64,000 bases of DNA from an uncultured Sanguibacteroides sp. (GCF_900543425.1 NZ_UQRQ01000004.1:1-64000); one strand, 5' to 3'; shown: positions 9,009-17,971, counted from the stretch's first letter. Notes: a model not told the origin generated them from the letters alone. A program made the numbers and translations.

Positions 9009-10067
9009 TTATTTCATGATTTTTACTCTACTTCTGTTTCTCAGGTATTCATATCCTTTGGTGACAATCTTGTCCCCGGCATTCAAACCGCTTTCGACTT
9101 CAATAAACCGATCGTCGCTGATCCCGGTTCTAATCATTTTTTCTTCGGCCATATTCCGTTCCACGGTATATACGGAACTCATTCTCCGCGAGCTGATTAA
9201 TTCTTTCGGGATAGCGATTACCGAGTCTTTTTGCAGGGTAATGATATCTCCTTTCGCGAACATTCCCGGACGGAGTTTTAGGTCGGGGTTATCGATGGTG
9301 ATAAAACCGGAGAAGGTACGGGTCTCTTCGTTGATAGCCGGAGAGAGTTGGGTTACGTGTCCCGACAGGGTATCCGATTTGATATTGTAATTGGTAACCA
9401 AAACTTTCTGACCTACTTTGACCTTTTCGATAGTACTTTCCGGAAGTTCGATCTCCATGTACATCTTGCTGTAATCCATAATACCTAATAACACCTCATT
9501 GGAAGCAACGTCTACATTGGGCGTATAATAGGGAAGATTGACAATGACTCCTTTAAAGGGGGCTCTGATATTCAGCTTATCGAGATCCATCTTGGCTTTT
9601 TCCACTCCTAATCGGGCAGAAACCAAGCCACTTTTGGATGTTAATAGATCTTTTTCTGTAACACCTCCTTTTTCTAATAAAATTTCATTGCCCGCAACCT
9701 CTTTTTCTTTTATTTTAAGATCCATTTCTTTGGTTTCCAAAGAGACAGAAATTTCTTGATCTTTGTTTTCCAGGCGGATGATGACAGCTCCTTTTTCGAC
9801 AATATCACCTAATTTATAGGGACGTCCGGTTTTGGGATTGGTTTGTAAGATATATTTTCCCGTGACTTCGGATTTGACTTCTGCCTTTTGGCTTGCCTTG
9901 GCCGTTCCGGTGGTGGTGGTCAGTTGCCGGATCGTACGTTTACCTACTTCCGATAACCATACCGGGGTGGGGTTTTCACTTCCCGAACCCATTCTCTGGT
10001 TATTGCATCCGTTTAAAGCAAAAGCTAAAAGTATAAAGCCGATGTATTTCATATTTTTATTGATCAT
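9009..10067 (-). CDS. RND periplasmic adaptor (membrane fusion protein), lipoprotein
   Basis: This is a 352-residue HlyD/AcrA-type adaptor that would bridge the inner-membrane pumps and the TolC-like channel. The N-terminus is a lipoprotein signal with a lipobox ending LNGC, lipidated at C21. Translation could start at M1 or M6. After it come the first lipoyl half (about 70-115), a short coiled-coil hairpin (about 115-170), the second lipoyl half with APFKGVIVNLPYY, a beta-barrel domain, and a membrane-proximal domain near the C-terminus. The order TolC-adaptor-RND-RND and the small gaps (27 and 81 bases) indicate one transcript. One adaptor serves two RND proteins and possibly the ABC permeases in the same operon. 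Confidence 0.9.
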   Translation of the reverse strand: MINKNMKYIGFILLAFALNGCNNQRMGSGSENPTPVWLSEVGKRTIRQLTTTTGTAKASQKAEVKSEVTGKYILQTNPKTGRPYKLGDIVEKGAVIIRLENKDQEISVSLETKEMDLKIKEKEVAGNEILLEKGGVTEKDLLTSKSGLVSARLGVEKAKMDLDKLNIRAPFKGVIVNLPYYTPNVDVASNEVLLGIMDYSKMYMEIELPESTIEKVKVGQKVLVTNYNIKSDTLSGHVTQLSPAINEETRTFSGFITIDNPDLKLRPGMFAKGDIITLQKDSVIAIPKELISSRRMSSVYTVERNMAEEKMIRTGISDDRFIEVESGLNAGDKIVTKGYEYLRNRSRVKIMK

Positions 10068-10094
10068 GATTTCTATGTTTTTAAGGTTAGTAGA

Positions 10095-11573
10095 TTATTT
10101 GAGAAGATTTACAGGCAAATAAGAAGTATTGGTTTCAAAATCCCATAAGGTGTTTATTTTTAACTCCAACAATTTTTGTTTATATTGAATAATCGTATTC
10201 GTATATGTTTCTTTTGCATTAGTTACATTCTTTTGATAGTCTTGTAAGTCCTTATTACTAACCTCTCCTGATTGATATTTTTGGTATTTGATGTCATAGA
10301 GAATTTCAGTATTTTCTAAGCTTTTTTTAGCGATAAAGATCTCTTTATACAATTGGGGAAGACTTCTGCAAATTTGACGGATTGCTATGATAATTCCTTT
10401 TCTCTCTTCAGTAAGATCAATTTCGTTGCTTTCGTTAGATAATTCCGTACTTCTAATACTCGCTTTACGGGCTCCCCAATCGAAAATAGGTATGGAAACA
10501 TTGAGATTAATGTCTTGCTTATCCTGAAGGTCTTGGAAAGCTCCCGTAAAATTACTGCTGTTATTCCATAATCCGACGGTAGCGGATATCTCTCCGCTGA
10601 ATTTATCTTGTGCTTTCGTTTTTATGAGCTCCAATAGACCTTTTTCAATAGCGATATTATGTTGGCGTATTTCCATTCGTTGTTCCAAGGCATATTTTAT
10701 GGCTAAATTCATATCCACGTGTACGGAGTCGAATTCTGTTTGAGGAAGAACGGAGATATCTTCGTCCAAAGAGAGACCCAATAATTTTTTAAAGTTGTCT
10801 TTTGTACTCTCGTACTCAATTTGAGCATTTGCTAAACTCATTTCGGCATTGTCCAAGTTTACTTCCGCTTCTAATAAATCTACTTTGGGACGTTTATCCT
10901 GTTCAACCTGAGCTTTAGTCATTTCATAAGTAGCTTTTACTTGTTTATAGTTTTCTTGTTGGTTGAGCAAGCTTTTATAGCTTTTGTATACACTATAAAA
11001 ATCGTTAGTTACAGAGGTTTCAATATTTAATTGCGTTATCGCATTGGAAATTTTAGACTCTTCAACCTGATATTCTATTTCTTTCAGCTGCATTTTCAAT
11101 TCATTGTATTTGAAAATGGGTTGTGTAAGAGTAAGAGCGAGTTCATTGTAAAAAGAAGTACTGTTTCCTCCCTGCGATTGATTACTTGCATCTTGCCAAT
11201 TTAAACCTTCACTTAAAGAAATACTACCACCTGTCCATATAATGGGTTGATCTATTCTTAAACTACCCTGAGAGGTCATTGTTCTGGAAGTATAGTTTTT
11301 GGATTCGTAATCGGAATAATTATTCTGTCTCCTATAACTGAAAGGGGATAGATTCAGAGTGAATTTCGATTTAAGCATAGCTTTTTGTCGGACAAGGCTT
11401 AATTCGTTTTGTTCCAATGTGATTTTGCTTTTAATTAAGGTCGGACTGTTTCTATAAGCAATTTCAAGGGCTTTTTCCAGGGTCAGGACCTGAACTTCCT
11501 GGGCGGATGCCCGTTGAGGGAACCATCCGGTTAAGCCGATTGTCAGTAGGAGTAGTGTTGTGATTTTTTTCAT
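10095..11573 (-). CDS. TolC-family outer-membrane efflux channel
   Basis: This 492-residue protein has a cleavable signal peptide with a hydrophobic core followed by QRASAQ, cut at about residue 24. The mature part shows the two repeated halves of the OEP/TolC family. Long amphipathic helices rich in Glu, Lys and Leu (for example around 205-270 and 400-460) surround beta-strand stretches with alternating hydrophobics. It should form the trimeric outer-membrane exit duct for the adaptor and pumps encoded downstream. It starts 20 bases after the stop of the large ABC permease gene, which places the ABC and RND parts in one operon. Confidence 0.92.
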   Translation of the reverse strand: MKKITTLLLLTIGLTGWFPQRASAQEVQVLTLEKALEIAYRNSPTLIKSKITLEQNELSLVRQKAMLKSKFTLNLSPFSYRRQNNYSDYESKNYTSRTMTSQGSLRIDQPIIWTGGSISLSEGLNWQDASNQSQGGNSTSFYNELALTLTQPIFKYNELKMQLKEIEYQVEESKISNAITQLNIETSVTNDFYSVYKSYKSLLNQQENYKQVKATYEMTKAQVEQDKRPKVDLLEAEVNLDNAEMSLANAQIEYESTKDNFKKLLGLSLDEDISVLPQTEFDSVHVDMNLAIKYALEQRMEIRQHNIAIEKGLLELIKTKAQDKFSGEISATVGLWNNSSNFTGAFQDLQDKQDINLNVSIPIFDWGARKASIRSTELSNESNEIDLTEERKGIIIAIRQICRSLPQLYKEIFIAKKSLENTEILYDIKYQKYQSGEVSNKDLQDYQKNVTNAKETYTNTIIQYKQKLLELKINTLWDFETNTSYLPVNLLK

Positions 11574-11592
11574 AAAAGTGCTGGATTATTTG

Positions 11593-14500
11593 TTATTTTT
11601 CTTTGTTTTGAAATACCCATCGAACAGCATCCGCGTAAATCACTTGGTTGGGATTCGATCCTTTGTCGCTTAGGATGACTTTGGCCTCTCCGGGAGAAAA
11701 ATGGAAACTACCCAATGAAATCCAGTCTTGTGAATTTTTATTGGTCTCGATAGAAACCTCTTCTTCTCCGTCGTCGTGTTTTACGGTGTAATATTGCATG
11801 TTTGATTCTTCACGTCCCCATCCCCATACAACTCTCGCGTTGTAAACAAAAACTTCATAAAAACCGGGGGCCTCTATCTGGGCTACCCATTCGACTTTAT
11901 TATTTCCGTTACCGGCTTTCTTATAATAGCCGCTGTTGATATAATCTCCGTAGAAATTACTTCCCACAGTGGCGGTCCAACGGGTGGGGGGCATCCAGAA
12001 GTTCAGGTTTTTATATTTATCTTCTTGCGATTTCTTAAATAGGGATTGCAGGGTGGTTTTTTGGTTGGATTCGATCAGGTAGAAATTTTTATTCTCGTTG
12101 TCTACGATGATATCCTTGGGATTGTATTCAAAAAGGGTAGCATCCGTGTTAAACATGCCGGTAGCCGTATCTTTGGTCTCCGTATCTATTTTGGAAAAAT
12201 TGTATACGATATCGCTTGGAATATTTTGGGCGATATTGGTATTTATCGTGATGTCGCGAGGTCTTTCCTCGCACAGAATTTTAATCTCTTTATAGGATCT
12301 GGCCGGAATGACATAGTGTCGTAACGGTTTTTCCTGTTGCCGACCTCTTCCTCTTCTACCCCATTCTCCTTCTTCGATATTTACGGAAAGTATTCCTTCT
12401 ACTTCTGTCGGGTTGTGAACTTTAAATCGAACGATGTATTTCGTGTAGTCGTCAATGACGGTTTTATCCGCGTTGATCCCTTTTACAATAAATAGCGGGG
12501 TTTGATTGATCGTATACCATTGAGGAATAAAATCCATCAGGTTGATGTTGAATTTTCTCATAAAAGAGTTATTCAATACCGTGAAATTGATCTCTTTGAA
12601 TTGGTAATCTTTCATGAATTGGGTCATGAATTTATTATAATCGGCCAGAGATATCTGAGAGGTGAGGTAATTACGCAGGTAATTTCCCTTGAGTTTGAGC
12701 ATCTCGTAAAATACTTCCGGAGAGAGTGAACGATCCAGAACGGCTTGTTCGAAGCTCTTTTCCTTTAAAAATGCAGATGCTTTCTGTGCGTCGTTCATAC
12801 CGGAGAACCTCCTTCTCCACCTTGCCCAAGGATCGTTTTCTTCTTGTTTGAACATCGTGTTCAAAAGAATATCCATGACGGGGAAATTGTGAGAAAAGAT
12901 AAAATTAGCATGATTGAAATAGAACCCGGAAAAATCAAAAGGATTCAATTTGGATGTCCTGTTCCACCCGGATGAGAATACGCTGTTTACGAACAGATTT
13001 CCCTCTTCTTCGTACTTGCTTTCATTCAAAAAACACCAAGTGATAAAATCTTTGAAAACTCTGGTTTCGACTTCCGTTTCGTCTATCGTTCCCCGGTTCG
13101 GGCCTCTTCCTCTTTGCCGTTGCATTTTTTTGGCAAGCTTAAAGTTTCCGCTGGGGAGTGTCGTTCCTCTTTCGGGGATAAAGGCAATCTCCGGTTGGAT
13201 AAACTCGCTATACCCTTTCCAATTTCGAACGTAGGAGGCAAATGATACCGGAGTTTCTGTCAGGATCAGTTTTTCAAACGGATAAACCCTGTTTTTTTGG
13301 CTTTCGTATTGGTTTTTGATGTCTAAGATAATACTGCCTAAGGTATCTTTCAAATTCGTAAATTCTTTTGAAAAGTAATCATGTCCTTTAAAATGATATA
13401 TTTCAAACAGAACGGAATCCACCGTGATGGATTTTTTCTCGTAATCTCCGATAGCCAAACTAACAGAGGATAACCTATGCGTGTTATGGAAGATAACCGT
13501 ATCTCCGGATTGAGAGGGTGTTCCCTGAGAAAGTACCGTTTGATTGCCGGAAGGAATGACCTTCAATGAAAAATGGGCGAAATTCTTCTGAATATTATAA
13601 GGGGCTTCCGGGTTCATCGGCGGATAGGTGACCGGATACCATAAAACTTCGGGAGTCAACAGGGTAAAATCGTTTTGTACAAAGGCGTATCTCTTTCCGA
13701 ACCGGAGGATGCTACTGCCGGTTTGGGTGTCGTAGTACTCCTCATCTTGTACCTCCAGATAACAAATATTTTCACTTACCTTCCCCTCGTACCGGATTTG
13801 TAAATTTAATGTTTGATAAGGAGTCAACTCCTTGTCGATGAGAAGAATTTGTTCGTCTCTTTTAAACGGGAGCTTACTGCCTTCGTGGGTAACCTCGGTC
13901 ACTTGAAGGGTTGGATTCAAGTAGATCAGGACGGAATTGATTTTCCGGTGATTTCTGTTTTGAACGGTTAAGTGAGCGTCCACGAAGATCTGATTTCCTT
14001 TTTGAGAATATATTAATTCTTCCGACAGAAGATTTACTTTATCATAGGAATTATAGGCCTGGTATTTTTCGATATAACGGCTTCGTAGCGTATCGTTATG
14101 CCGGAATTGCCACAGATAGGAAAAATTTGCTCCGATACCCAATAATAGGATGATGATTCCCAAGGAGTTTAATATCATTCTCTTTTTAGGGTGATGCGGA
14201 AGACGTTTTACCAACGCAATCGTGAAAGTGAGTAAGCCTATACCTAAAAGTAGAAATGAACTTCTTTGCAACAAATAATCCGATAGAATGGGATGTCCCG
14301 AAATGTCGGAGAAAATATTAGGAAGCGTAAGGGCAAAGAAATCGAATGCCCCATGTTCGATATTCCCAAGATAAAATAGGGTTACGCCGATATAGCCTAA
14401 CAAAATAACGAAAGTTACCGCCTGATTTTTCACGAAACACATGACCATGAACGAGAGCCCCAGGATAAATACGAGAGACGGGATGGACAGCGTTAGAAGA

Positions 14501-14943
14501 TAGAAAAAGTAAGGGAATAAATTAAATGGAGATTCACTAACGTAGAGGTTGATGAAGGCAGCCAATAATAAAGCGATGATGTTTAAAGAGACAAAAACTT
14601 TAATGATTCCCCAGCTTTTTCCGATAACATAATCTGCGTTACTCATCGGACGGACGTAGATGACTTCCGCCGTATCCAGTTTTTGATCTCTTTTTAAGAA
14701 ACTTCCCGCCAAGAAAATGGCAATCACCGATTGTGCAATATTGAAAATATAAATATTAACGAAAGGAAAGGAAGAAGACATGGCCACCATGTTCCATTGG
14801 TACCAGAAAAGATTGGCCTGCGTGGTTAAGTGGAAAAACGTAATTACCAATATGGAAAGGATGGCGAAAATACGAAACAACCAACTTCTTCGTAAGAGTT
14901 TGGCTTCGTAACGGGAAACGGTATGTATATTATGTAAATTCAT
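11593..14943 (-). CDS. ABC-2 permease fused to M1-peptidase-like periplasmic region and golvesin-like domain
   Basis: This 1116-residue protein has three parts. Residues about 1-275 hold a cytosolic N-terminal helix and some seven membrane segments, including the ABC-2 permease motif VIYVRPMSNADYVIGKSWG. Residues about 290-960 are predicted periplasmic and resemble the aminopeptidase-N (M1) fold as found in Bacteroidota permease/M1 fusions, with a beta-rich N-terminal part and the segment QPEIAFIPERG. I find no HExxH zinc motif, so peptidase activity is doubtful. Residues about 990-1116 look like the golvesin / xanthan-lyase-associated C-terminal domain, which binds or organises extracellular material. 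Relatives normally follow an ABC ATPase gene. Here the preceding gene is only a stub, so the partner ATPase may be the one fused to the RND protein. It overlaps the stub gene by four bases. Confidence 0.82.
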   Translation of the reverse strand: MNLHNIHTVSRYEAKLLRRSWLFRIFAILSILVITFFHLTTQANLFWYQWNMVAMSSSFPFVNIYIFNIAQSVIAIFLAGSFLKRDQKLDTAEVIYVRPMSNADYVIGKSWGIIKVFVSLNIIALLLAAFINLYVSESPFNLFPYFFYLLTLSIPSLVFILGLSFMVMCFVKNQAVTFVILLGYIGVTLFYLGNIEHGAFDFFALTLPNIFSDISGHPILSDYLLQRSSFLLLGIGLLTFTIALVKRLPHHPKKRMILNSLGIIILLLGIGANFSYLWQFRHNDTLRSRYIEKYQAYNSYDKVNLLSEELIYSQKGNQIFVDAHLTVQNRNHRKINSVLIYLNPTLQVTEVTHEGSKLPFKRDEQILLIDKELTPYQTLNLQIRYEGKVSENICYLEVQDEEYYDTQTGSSILRFGKRYAFVQNDFTLLTPEVLWYPVTYPPMNPEAPYNIQKNFAHFSLKVIPSGNQTVLSQGTPSQSGDTVIFHNTHRLSSVSLAIGDYEKKSITVDSVLFEIYHFKGHDYFSKEFTNLKDTLGSIILDIKNQYESQKNRVYPFEKLILTETPVSFASYVRNWKGYSEFIQPEIAFIPERGTTLPSGNFKLAKKMQRQRGRGPNRGTIDETEVETRVFKDFITWCFLNESKYEEEGNLFVNSVFSSGWNRTSKLNPFDFSGFYFNHANFIFSHNFPVMDILLNTMFKQEENDPWARWRRRFSGMNDAQKASAFLKEKSFEQAVLDRSLSPEVFYEMLKLKGNYLRNYLTSQISLADYNKFMTQFMKDYQFKEINFTVLNNSFMRKFNINLMDFIPQWYTINQTPLFIVKGINADKTVIDDYTKYIVRFKVHNPTEVEGILSVNIEEGEWGRRGRGRQQEKPLRHYVIPARSYKEIKILCEERPRDITINTNIAQNIPSDIVYNFSKIDTETKDTATGMFNTDATLFEYNPKDIIVDNENKNFYLIESNQKTTLQSLFKKSQEDKYKNLNFWMPPTRWTATVGSNFYGDYINSGYYKKAGNGNNKVEWVAQIEAPGFYEVFVYNARVVWGWGREESNMQYYTVKHDDGEEEVSIETNKNSQDWISLGSFHFSPGEAKVILSDKGSNPNQVIYADAVRWVFQNKEK

Positions 14944-15368
14944 TGTTTTTTAGTTTTGTGTTCTTCGTGAAATAATTCGCATTTGCTATTACTTCGATCC
15001 TGTTTTTTCGGCAGATCGTGTATGTAATAAACGGGGACATGCTTCAAGTCGAAAAAAATCGCGTCTTCTCTTTTTTCCGTCGTTTGTTGAAATCCCGGCT
15101 CTCCATCCGTTTTTTGAGTTCCCCCGAGAGGACTTTCCTCAAAAAACTGTATTGCTTTATCTCCTTTGGCAATGGTTTCATTGTCAAAAAGAATCTTTTC
15201 GAAAGAGCAACGTTGAAATGGAAATCGTGTGCACATAAAAATAATATTTTCAATATCATTAGATACTGAAAGGTAAGATTTCCCCGGTTCAATGTTTACA
15301 TTCAAATTACTAAAAGCCCTTTTGTTACTCGAATAGATTCTATTAAGATCGTCAATTTTTATACGCAT
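14940..15368 (-). CDS. Stub resembling the N-terminus of an ABC ATPase
   Basis: This is an open frame of 142 residues. The first 30 residues (IDDLNRIYSSNKRAFSNLNV, then IEPG) have the beta1-beta2 pattern that opens an ABC nucleotide-binding domain, just before where Walker A should stand. After this, no GxxGxGKS/T, signature or Walker B motif is present in this frame, and I could not find one in the neighbouring frames. The C-terminus is charged and probably disordered. Its stop overlaps the start of the ABC permease gene by four bases (ATGA), exactly where relatives carry a full ATPase gene. It could be a decayed ATPase or a remodelled accessory protein. The intact overlap with the next gene argues that it is still translated. 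It is probably the first gene of the operon, although I see no convincing promoter in 15369-15523. Confidence 0.5.
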   Translation of the reverse strand: MRIKIDDLNRIYSSNKRAFSNLNVNIEPGKSYLSVSNDIENIIFMCTRFPFQRCSFEKILFDNETIAKGDKAIQFFEESPLGGTQKTDGEPGFQQTTEKREDAIFFDLKHVPVYYIHDLPKKQDRSNSKCELFHEEHKTKKQ

Positions 15369-15523
15369 AATATAGCGATTTAATTGATTGGTTAAATTTA
15401 TTTTTTGTAATTCAAAAAGTGTGTTAATAAAAAGTGAAAAATATCATTTATTGTAAGACATTTTCCCCCTTAAAAAGTTTATTTTTTAAGAAAATATTAA
15501 CTAATGATGAGCAATGTCAAATC

Positions 15524-16240
15524 TTATGAGAAGATTTCACGAATGACTTTGATGCTTTTGATGTTGAAATTGATGTTCAGATGGAAGCCGAGGAAAAGTA
15601 GGAAAATATCTAAAATAATACTTCTGCTTTGGCGGTTTAATGGGATCTTTCCGATTTCCCTCAAGGAAGCATTACATAGATTGTAAATGGCTTGTGCCGC
15701 ATGCGGGCCTGTCGAATAAGAATCGTGCTCGACCGTCGGGTAGAAATTTCCGTCGTTGAGATTGAGGATGTAACCGGGGTGATAGGTTGATGAATTGATC
15801 GTGAATCCGAGTAGAGAGGCCAGATGAAAAAGGAAGAATAAGTTAAAGTTGGCGATGTCCTGTTGTGTTGAGCTTAAATATTCGATGGAGTTTTCCAAGT
15901 ATTCGTACAGGGTTTCGTTTTTTCCCTCGTTTCGTAAGGTTAGGTTTAAAATCTCACCCCATAGTAAAGCGATATTCATTTTATAGACATGAAGATAAAT
16001 CGCTGTCGTGTTGCGGGCATTGACGATTGTTGTTAATTTGTGAAGGTTATTTTTTTCGTTGAAAATATACTCTATTTCAACAATCTGCATGCATTGGATG
16101 GAGTGATTGTCCCGGCGTTTAAACGTGTTGACGGGGGTGATCAACGAAAGATATCCCCGTTCCGCGGAGAAAACGGAGATTATGCGTTGATTTTCCGTAT
16201 AAGGAGTGCTTTTTAATATAATGGCGTTAGTTACTTCCAT
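15524..16240 (-). CDS. recO: DNA repair protein RecO
   Basis: This is a 238-residue RecO-family protein. The N-terminal OB fold (about 1-80) begins with the typical AIILKSTPYTENQRIISVFS, and the helical C-terminal part contains ASLLGFTINSSTYHPGYILN. RecO works with RecR to load RecA on SSB-covered single-stranded DNA and to anneal strands. The zinc-finger cysteines of some RecO proteins are absent, which is common in this phylum. The gene overlaps the upstream pyrophosphatase gene by 14 bases, so the two are cotranscribed. Relative to its neighbours it is unremarkable. The 155-base gap to the export operon on the same strand holds only a weak AT-rich hairpin near 15468-15489. Confidence 0.88.
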   Translation of the reverse strand: MEVTNAIILKSTPYTENQRIISVFSAERGYLSLITPVNTFKRRDNHSIQCMQIVEIEYIFNEKNNLHKLTTIVNARNTTAIYLHVYKMNIALLWGEILNLTLRNEGKNETLYEYLENSIEYLSSTQQDIANFNLFFLFHLASLLGFTINSSTYHPGYILNLNDGNFYPTVEHDSYSTGPHAAQAIYNLCNASLREIGKIPLNRQSRSIILDIFLLFLGFHLNINFNIKSIKVIREIFS

Positions 16241-16823
16241 GTATGTCCTCTCGGCTTTTTAGAAAGGTACAGAGTTTTTCTACGGCTCGTCCCCTATGGC
16301 TGATTTTGTTCTTATCCGAGAGGTTCATTTCGGCGAAGCTTTGAGTGAAACCTTCCGGTTGAAAAATGGGATCGTAGCCAAAGCCGCTATCTCCTATAGG
16401 CGAGGTCAGGATACAGCCGTTCACGACTCCTTCGAAAAGATACTCTTTTTGGTTTATGATTAGGGCGATAACAGTTCTGAATCGGGCTTTCCGGTTCGTT
16501 ATGCCGTTCATTTGGGACAGTACTTTTTTCATGTTGGCTTCGGAGTCATGGGCCGTTCCGGCGTAGCGGGCGGAATAAACTCCGGGGGCCTGGTCGAGAG
16601 CTTCGATTTCGAGTCCTGTGTCGTCGGCAAAGCAGTCTATCCCGTATCTTTCGTGAATATAGCGGGCTTTTTGTAATGCGTTGCCTTCGAGAGTGTCCTG
16701 CTCTTCCGGGATTTCGTCAAAACATTGAATTTCTTTCAAAGAAACGAGGGTGTACAAATCCCCTAACATTTGCTTTATTTCTTCTAATTTGTGAACATTG
16801 TTGGTGGCAAAAACTAATTTCAT
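16227..16823 (-). CDS. rdgB: RdgB/HAM1 non-canonical purine NTP pyrophosphatase
   Basis: This cytosolic house-cleaning enzyme hydrolyses dITP, ITP and XTP to monophosphate and pyrophosphate. Starting from the ATG at 16823 gives MKLVFATNNVHKLEEIKQML, which matches the family's N-terminus exactly. An in-frame ATG nine codons upstream adds residues not seen in relatives. The frame also shows the catalytic region FADDTGLEIEAL, then GVYSARYAG, and near the C-terminus GDSGFGYDPIF and FAEMNLSDKNKISHRGRA. About 198 residues is normal for the family. It overlaps recO by 14 bases. Confidence 0.93.
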   Translation of the reverse strand: MKLVFATNNVHKLEEIKQMLGDLYTLVSLKEIQCFDEIPEEQDTLEGNALQKARYIHERYGIDCFADDTGLEIEALDQAPGVYSARYAGTAHDSEANMKKVLSQMNGITNRKARFRTVIALIINQKEYLFEGVVNGCILTSPIGDSGFGYDPIFQPEGFTQSFAEMNLSDKNKISHRGRAVEKLCTFLKSREDIHGSN

Positions 16824-16861
16824 CTTAAGGAGATTTTGGTTTTTATGCATATTGTATGCGA

Positions 16862-16869
16862 CAAAATTA
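16862..16869 (-). promoter_or_regulatory. Candidate -7 box for the rdgB-recO unit
   Basis: Read on the minus strand this is TAATTTTG, a match to the Bacteroidota -7 consensus TAnnTTTG, about 40 bases before the rdgB start. No TTTG is seen at the -33 position, so support is partial. Confidence 0.45.
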
Positions 16870-16880
16870 GTGAAATAGAT

Positions 16881-16888
16881 TATCTTTG
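16881..16888 (+). promoter_or_regulatory. Candidate -7 box upstream of rsgA
   Basis: TATCTTTG matches TAnnTTTG on the plus strand, back to back with the minus-strand box at 16862-16869. A -33 TTTG at the right spacing is not evident. It precedes a 32-codon open frame and, farther on, rsgA. Confidence 0.45.
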
Positions 16889-16899
16889 TGAAGTTAAAA

Positions 16900-16998
16900 A
16901 TGAAAAGAAAGATAGAAATTGAAAATAAGGGTCTCGAAAATGTCCGTTGCAGAAATGTCTTTTTGAATGCTCTATATCGGTTTGATGTACTTGTTTGA
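16900..16998 (+). CDS. Possible 32-residue leader peptide upstream of rsgA
   Basis: An ATG-to-TGA frame of 32 codons starts 11 bases after the -7 box TATCTTTG and ends 49 bases before rsgA. The peptide is basic at the N-terminus (MKRKIEIENK) and has no recognisable domain. A frame this short can arise by chance. Its position directly behind a promoter-like element is the only reason to list it. Confidence 0.2.
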   Translation: MKRKIEIENKGLENVRCRNVFLNALYRFDVLV

Positions 16999-17047
16999 GA
17001 ACGAGTTTTATCATGACCAATGTTTAAATTAAAATGGCTAATTTAAG

Positions 17048-17971
17048 ATGAGGGGTGTTGTTATAAAGTCGACCGGGAGCTGGTATTCCGTACGTATGGA
17101 AGATGGGGATATCTGGTCGTGCCGGATAAAAGGGAAATTTAGGATGAAAGGCATAAAGACGACCAATCCGGTGGCGGTCGGAGATCTGGTGGAGGTTGAA
17201 CGGCAGGCGGGGGAAGGAGTTATTTATGACATATTGGATCGCAAAAATTATATTATCCGGAAATCGACGAATCTCTCCAAGCAAGCTCATATTATTGCCG
17301 CAAATGTAGACCAAGCGATACTGGTTGTGACCCTGAAGCATCCGGAGGTCTCTACCGTATTTATCGATCGTTTTTTAGCTTCCGTAGAGGCGTACAATAT
17401 TCCTGCCGTGTTGATTTTTAATAAAATAGATTTGTATGACGAGGAAGATCGATGGCTTTTGCGGGCTTTGATGGATGTTTATCGAAACGTGGGATATACT
17501 TGTTTGGCCGTTTCTGCGGAAACGGGAGAAGGAGTGGAAGAGGTGAAACAACTGCTTCAAAATAAAGTTTCCGTGTTTTCGGGACAGTCGGGGGTAGGAA
17601 AGTCCTCTTTGATCAACCGGATAGAACCGGATTTGACTCTGAAAACCGCGAAGATATCCGAAATACACGATACCGGTAAGCACACCACAACATTTGCCGA
17701 GATGTTTGGGTTGAGTTTTGGAGGATATATTGTAGATACACCGGGAATTCGGGCTTTTGGTCTTATTCATATAGGGAAAAATGAAATATCTCATTATTTT
17801 CCGGAGATATTTAAGTATGCCAAAGATTGTCGTTATTACAATTGTACCCACATTCACGAACCCGGTTGTGCGGTATTGGGGGCAGTCGAAGAGGGAAAAA
17901 TTAGTGAGACCCGTTATTTCAGTTATGTCAGTATGTTTGAAGAAGAGGCAGAAAAATATAGAAAGGGATAG
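17048..17971 (+). CDS. rsgA: Ribosome small subunit-dependent GTPase A
   Basis: This 307-residue GTPase aids late maturation of the 30S subunit. It has an N-terminal OB fold (about 1-68) and a circularly permuted GTPase domain with the order G4 (NKID, about 121-124), G5 (SAETG), G1 GQSGVGKS (179-186), G2 (TTT) and G3 (DTPG). At the C-terminus a zinc site is formed by the CRYYNCTHIHEPGC segment. All motifs and the permuted order are those of RsgA/YjeQ. It is transcribed alone, divergently from rdgB-recO. Confidence 0.96.
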   Translation: MRGVVIKSTGSWYSVRMEDGDIWSCRIKGKFRMKGIKTTNPVAVGDLVEVERQAGEGVIYDILDRKNYIIRKSTNLSKQAHIIAANVDQAILVVTLKHPEVSTVFIDRFLASVEAYNIPAVLIFNKIDLYDEEDRWLLRALMDVYRNVGYTCLAVSAETGEGVEEVKQLLQNKVSVFSGQSGVGKSSLINRIEPDLTLKTAKISEIHDTGKHTTTFAEMFGLSFGGYIVDTPGIRAFGLIHIGKNEISHYFPEIFKYAKDCRYYNCTHIHEPGCAVLGAVEEGKISETRYFSYVSMFEEEAEKYRKG

